Under the pieces are notes generated by a model. The model was given only the letters and a program-made list of their open reading frames with translations, did not search any database and had not been told where the DNA came from. A DNA stretch of 64,000 nucleotides. Source: an uncultured Pirellula sp. (GTDB taxonomy: Bacteria; Planctomycetota; Planctomycetia; Pirellulales; Pirellulaceae). The position numbers and the translations under genes are program-made. The DNA is taken from the NCBI GenBank assembly GCA_903858115.1, contig CAIOHR010000344.1, positions 1 to 64,000 on the forward strand, given 5' to 3'. Shown here in pieces: positions 61,704 to 64,000 of the stretch (positions are counted from its first letter, which is position 1; the number at the start of each line of letters is the position of its first letter).

Positions 61704-63143
61704 ATGAAGCGAATGACAACACTCAGAAAAAAAATTCTAGCGAGTTTGGAACGCTTTGAACTACGCATTTGCATGGCGGGCGATCTGTATGCGCTACCTG
61801 AGGAAGTAATCGATGTTCTTGATCCGATGCCAGTCGCGGATTTCGTCGATTCCCCCTTGGTCGAACAACCAGAGGATTTCATCAATCATGAAAACGATTC
61901 CTCCTCGCATACCGATCTAGTGGAATTTTTCCCAGTGATCGACGGTGACTTAGATTTTGTAGATGTATTCATCGATGTTTGGGTAGACAATCTCGAGCCC
62001 GATGACCCCCCAAGCGATGGTCAGGGACAAATTGACAACGATGGTGAGCTAAGCAATTTCCTCCCAGACGATGTCGTCGGATATCTACCCATCGAAAGTG
62101 AGAAGAGCGAGGACCCTAACGCAGATCCTCCCTCGATTCCTTCTGCCGATCAACGCATAGATCGTCTGCCACCAAGAAGGGGCGAGCCAGTTGCGGACGA
62201 TGACTCGATCGAAAACGCCGATCTCCCTGTCGATTCGGGGTGGTTGGCCATCAAAACACCCGATCCGCCTCCGCAAGATGACACGAATCCGACGCCTCAA
62301 CCATCATCGCCGTCAGAAGATGAAGATTCGAGATTGAACTTCAGCCCGGGGCACCAAGAATCGACGAAACATTCCGCAAATCGAGCGGTGCAGGAAAGGA
62401 ATCCTGTTGTCGGCGTAACTTCCCTTGAGAATCGATCTGCAAGCAGCCATCACAACCTAGCGGTCGGTCTTCCTTCTGCAGACAGGGGCATGCAGCGTTT
62501 CAGTTCCACAGACATCGCATTCACGACCATCAATCAGAAGGCTACCGATCCATCCTTCACAGCCGACGCTCTTGCGCTACGCTCGTTCGCTATCTCACGT
62601 CAATCTCTTGAGGATTCGCCTAAGTACTTCGCGCGTCATCAAGAATTCAGAAGTCGAGTCGCGACTCTCAGGGAATCCTACTCGGATCCGTCCGTTCGGC
62701 ATGAAACCGAGGATATTGCCCGGGTCATTTCAGACCAAGTTGCCGGCGATTTGATGATAAAAAATGCCTATGGTACCGGGGTGGCAGAACGCTCCATGTA
62801 TCCGGTTGCCGCTGTACTGACGGGGCTAGTCTTGAGCGCGGAGTCTGAATCTATCCCCGAACCTGACCAAAGAGCAGCGAACAAGTTCTCAAGCGATGGG
62901 ATTGTGCAAGCAAAAATGAAGCTCCAGGCCTCGGAACCCGAACCCGAGTCCGAGCCCGAGTCCGAGTCCGAGTCCCCGAGCCCACGCGAGCATCGATCCC
63001 TACAGCGATTCCTGGGCCTGATCATGGCGGGTGCTTTGATCGCGATCCAAGAATCCAGTCGACCCCTCCAAAACTATTACGATAGAAAAAATTCGTTACA
63101 TCGAAAGCGTATCTCAGCCTTGAAGAATAGCTCGAATTCGTAG
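61704..63143 (+). CDS. Acidic secreted protein with a planctomycete N-terminal motif
   Basis: 479 residues, not recognised as a whole. The N-terminus 'KKILASLERFELRICMAGD' is a variant of the 'LExLExRxLLAGD' motif that opens many planctomycete exported proteins. Most of the chain is Asp/Glu/Pro-rich and probably disordered. A Glu-Pro-Ser run near 415-432 comes from 6-bp DNA repeats at 62935-62985. A hydrophobic stretch 'FLGLIMAGALIAI' near the C-terminus, followed by Lys/Arg, could be an anchor. It is the third gene after the sigma-kinase pair, 65 bp from the kinase. Confidence 0.72.
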   Translation: MKRMTTLRKKILASLERFELRICMAGDLYALPEEVIDVLDPMPVADFVDSPLVEQPEDFINHENDSSSHTDLVEFFPVIDGDLDFVDVFIDVWVDNLEPDDPPSDGQGQIDNDGELSNFLPDDVVGYLPIESEKSEDPNADPPSIPSADQRIDRLPPRRGEPVADDDSIENADLPVDSGWLAIKTPDPPPQDDTNPTPQPSSPSEDEDSRLNFSPGHQESTKHSANRAVQERNPVVGVTSLENRSASSHHNLAVGLPSADRGMQRFSSTDIAFTTINQKATDPSFTADALALRSFAISRQSLEDSPKYFARHQEFRSRVATLRESYSDPSVRHETEDIARVISDQVAGDLMIKNAYGTGVAERSMYPVAAVLTGLVLSAESESIPEPDQRAANKFSSDGIVQAKMKLQASEPEPESEPESESESPSPREHRSLQRFLGLIMAGALIAIQESSRPLQNYYDRKNSLHRKRISALKNSSNS

Positions 63144-63206
63144 CAGAAACAGCTAAACATCGTCGGGATTATTCTCGACGGAATCACTTCAAGGGAGAAA
63201 CTTCTC

Positions 63207-64000
63207 ATGATCAATCGTAAACAGCGTAGCAGGAGCCGAAAAACTCACTGCTTCTCCCGAGCACTTCGACACGAGTTGCTCGAATGCCGGAATTTGATGG
63301 CCGGGGATATCGTCGATACCCCCACGGATCCCTTTATCGAACTCAGTTCCGGGCAAGCGGAAGTCCGAGCCTCGCTCGATTTCGAAGGGGACGTCGATGC
63401 CCTCCGCCTCGATGTCTCGACATACGACTCGTTTGCCGCAGGAGCTTGGAAGACAAATGGCGAATCGTTGAAAATCCGAGTTCTCGACGCCACCGGACAG
63501 GATATCTCGGAGACTGTCGTTGACTCCTCGGGCGTCATCAGCCTGGTTGGATCGGCAACAGGTGCGTACTCGCTCGCAGTCTCGAGTGATCCCAATGAAG
63601 TCGCGGATTACATCGTTCGTGTGAAGGCATGGACCGAGGGAGGCTGGACTACTTTCCCGGATACCGATGATGCCGATGGCCGCAAGGATCCGTCCGGTGG
63701 AGATCCGGAAGTTGGTATCCCTGATGGCTCCGGAGGGGACACCCCCGATCGAGGACCAGGTGAAGATTCCGACATCCGCATTGTGCTCCGCGATGGTGTG
63801 TATTACTACGAGGACGAAGTAAAGCGACCCGCGGGCGATTCTCCGTCGAGCGACGGTTCCGGCGCGGGTGAAGGTGGCGGACAACTTATCGAAGTAAGTC
63901 TGCCGCGGAGCAAGCACAATGCGGCATCACCCGCGGATGTGGATGGTGACACTAGGCTGACTCCGCTCGATGCTCTCGGTTTGATCAACCTGCTCAATCA
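63207..64000 (+). CDS. Secreted dockerin-type protein (3' end outside the window)
   Basis: At least 264 residues, open at the right edge. It opens with 'LLECRNLMAGD', the same motif as the gene before it. A beta-rich domain ('VRASLDFEGDVDALRLDVSTY', 'SYSLAVSSDPNEVADY' type) resembles the pre-peptidase C-terminal (PPC) domain. A Gly/Asp/Ser linker leads to 'ADVDGDTRLTPLDALGLINLLN', the first half of a type I dockerin with its calcium loop. AGGGAGA precedes the ATG. It is the last visible gene of the sigma/kinase region and probably co-regulated. Confidence 0.82.
   Translation, partial: MINRKQRSRSRKTHCFSRALRHELLECRNLMAGDIVDTPTDPFIELSSGQAEVRASLDFEGDVDALRLDVSTYDSFAAGAWKTNGESLKIRVLDATGQDISETVVDSSGVISLVGSATGAYSLAVSSDPNEVADYIVRVKAWTEGGWTTFPDTDDADGRKDPSGGDPEVGIPDGSGGDTPDRGPGEDSDIRIVLRDGVYYYEDEVKRPAGDSPSSDGSGAGEGGGQLIEVSLPRSKHNAASPADVDGDTRLTPLDALGLINLLN

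Overview
The window looks like chromosomal DNA of a planctomycete, most likely a Pirellulaceae/Rhodopirellula-type organism. The markers are a PSCyt1/DUF1549/DUF1553 cytochrome protein paired with a Tat-exported DUF1501 protein, a YTV-repeat cell-wall protein, a DUF4175/VWA operon, an ECF sigma factor next to a Ser/Thr kinase with TPR-like repeats, secreted proteins with the N-terminal 'LE..(E)R.LMAGD' motif, a dockerin protein, and rpsP followed directly by trmD without rimM. Assignment is by protein families only; no search was run.

Layout. 0.3-3.3 kb: NAD-salvage operon (nicotinate phosphoribosyltransferase, nicotinamidase, ICMT-like membrane methyltransferase) joined by stop/start overlaps. 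3.9-6.7 kb: LptF/LptG-type permease, two tandem ExbD/TolR proteins, an AIM24-family protein. 6.7-7.9 kb (minus): secreted FG-GAP protein. 8.2-13.7 kb: YtrA-type GntR regulator, ABC ATPase, very long ABC permease and a membrane-anchored protein, behind a recognisable promoter. 13.7-14.1 kb: repeat-rich convergent spacer. 14.1-20.8 kb: Tat-exported DegT-like aminotransferase, lepA, YTV protein, CbiX-like chelatase, tRNA-Ser(CGA). 21-24.7 kb (minus): rpsP-trmD-pepD-acetyltransferase. 25.2-28 kb: ammonium transporter with a good terminator, dapB, a small Cys protein.

28-30.4 kb (minus) is a Flp/Tad pilus locus: two nearly identical Flp pilins with matching promoters and matching leaders of about 160 nt, a 36-residue membrane peptide, a prepilin peptidase, and a decayed second copy of the peptidase 3' end. 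It reads as a tandem duplication in which one copy has mostly been lost.

30.5-41.5 kb: TPR protein, a sugar-acid catabolic group (sugar isomerase/epimerase, UxuB-like SDR, KDG-kinase-like PfkB), recQ, a DUF2834 membrane protein, a 31-residue basic peptide, RbfA-like factor, kbl, ppc. 41.6-50.3 kb (minus): PQQ-propeller protein, then an operon read DUF4175 - VWA - caspase-like protein. 50.6-53.7 kb: three proteins without recognised function and one coding relic. 53.7-57.9 kb (minus): PSCyt1/PSD1 plus DUF1501 pair. 58.5-64 kb: ECF sigma, Ser/Thr kinase, and two secreted proteins, the last running off the window.

Most genes are housekeeping or typical planctomycete genes. The best candidates for something undescribed are the duplicated Flp unit with its conserved leader and small peptide, the DUF4175/VWA/caspase-like operon, the terminator-like hairpin overlapping the trmD start, and two short peptides with strong ribosome binding sites.
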